Translations under genes and position numbers: made by a program
Notes under the pieces: generated by a model
What the model was told of the DNA's origin: nothing
The model's database searches: none
The model's input: only the letters and a program-made list of their open reading frames with translations
In this document: positions 63,801 to 64,000 of the stretch, one piece after another
Layout: each line of letters begins with the position of its first letter
Numbering within the stretch: position 1 is the stretch's first letter
Source: Porphyra umbilicalis
Lineage: Eukaryota; Rhodophyta; Bangiophyceae; Bangiales; Bangiaceae
DNA: 64,000 bases
NCBI GenBank assembly: GCA_002049455.2
Contig: KV918838.1
Coordinates: forward strand, 185,971 to 249,970
Direction of reading: 5' to 3'

Positions 63801-64000
63801 CCCACCAACAGCCCCGCCGACAACACCGACGGCCAACCCCACCAACAGCCCCGCCGCCAACCCCCACCGCCAACCCCACCAACAGCCCCGCCGCCAACAC
63901 CGACCGGCAGCCCCCACCAACAGCCCCGCCGCCAACACCGACCGGCAGCCCCCACCGACGGCTCCGCCGCCAACACCGACCGGCAACCCCCACCGACAGC
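63801..64000. repeat. Minisatellite, ~38-bp unit, running off the window edge
   Basis: Unit core ACCAACAGCCCCGCCGCCAA starts at about 63804, 63841, 63878, 63916, 63954 and 63992 (37-38-bp spacing). Later units carry ACCGACGG/ACCGACAG. The Gly/Val-rich minus-strand frame across it is a by-product of the repeat. Confidence 0.85.

Noticed and set aside
1..64000. CRISPR arrays, rRNA genes or bacterial operons
   Set aside because: No regularly spaced short repeats with unique spacers, no rRNA-like sequence seen; introns and LTR elements indicate nuclear eukaryotic DNA.

Overview
The window looks like repeat-rich nuclear DNA of a GC-rich eukaryote. Reasons: GT-AG introns in the transposase genes, AATAAA signals, TG...CA LTR retrotransposons with 5-bp target duplications, a Crypton-type tyrosine recombinase, PIF/Harbinger and Mutator-like (MULE) elements, and a STAND/NLR-type NB-ARC-WD40 gene. 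Base composition and repeat load would suit a red alga such as Porphyra/Pyropia, but nothing seen here fixes the taxon and that guess is weak. Almost everything recognisable is mobile DNA; the one clear host-type gene is the NB-ARC-WD40 gene at 54.6-59.6 kb.

Layout. 0-2.2 kb: GC-rich, no gene seen. 2.2-11.6 kb: a minus-strand Crypton gene (tyrosine recombinase plus a GCR1-like DNA-binding domain) cut in two by a complete Copia element (Copia-1, 3132-8999, intact gag-pol). 12.1-18.8 kb: the 3' end of a Ty3/Gypsy chromovirus pol gene cut by a second copy of the same Copia family (Copia-2, 12255-18004, identical-looking LTRs, one nonsense codon). 19.0-23.4 kb (minus): a large orphan ORF and a decayed gag-like gene. 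26.0-28.5 kb: a decayed coding sequence with eight in-frame TAG/TAA codons where glutamine would fit. 28.5-34.7 kb: mostly unassigned, with a 24-bp perfect inverted repeat, a minisatellite and a degraded minus-strand ORF.

34.7-51.9 kb is the most structured part. Two Harbinger-derived copies lie head to head as a near-perfect palindrome bounded by matching inverted termini, with the 3-bp direct repeat TGA at both outer edges. The left terminus is split by a 2.9-kb TIR element (TA duplication) that carries seven ~260-bp GC-rich tandem repeats. The right terminus is split by two almost identical 6.18-kb MULEs inserted 2 bp apart, each with its own target duplication; each carries a five-exon transposase gene. 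Removing the insertions conceptually restores a compact palindromic element of about 2 kb.

54.6-59.6 kb: NB-ARC-WD40 gene with twelve 162-bp WD repeats of very high identity and a 1-nt frameshift near its end. 59.6-64 kb: low-complexity GC-rich DNA with trinucleotide runs, a cluster of inverted CTGTTCGG motifs and a ~38-bp minisatellite running off the right edge.

The elements read as a layered history of insertions into insertions: Copia into Crypton, Copia into Gypsy, and MULEs plus a TIR element into Harbinger termini. No operon-like cooperation is evident. The functional units are self-contained elements plus one probable immune or allorecognition-type receptor gene.
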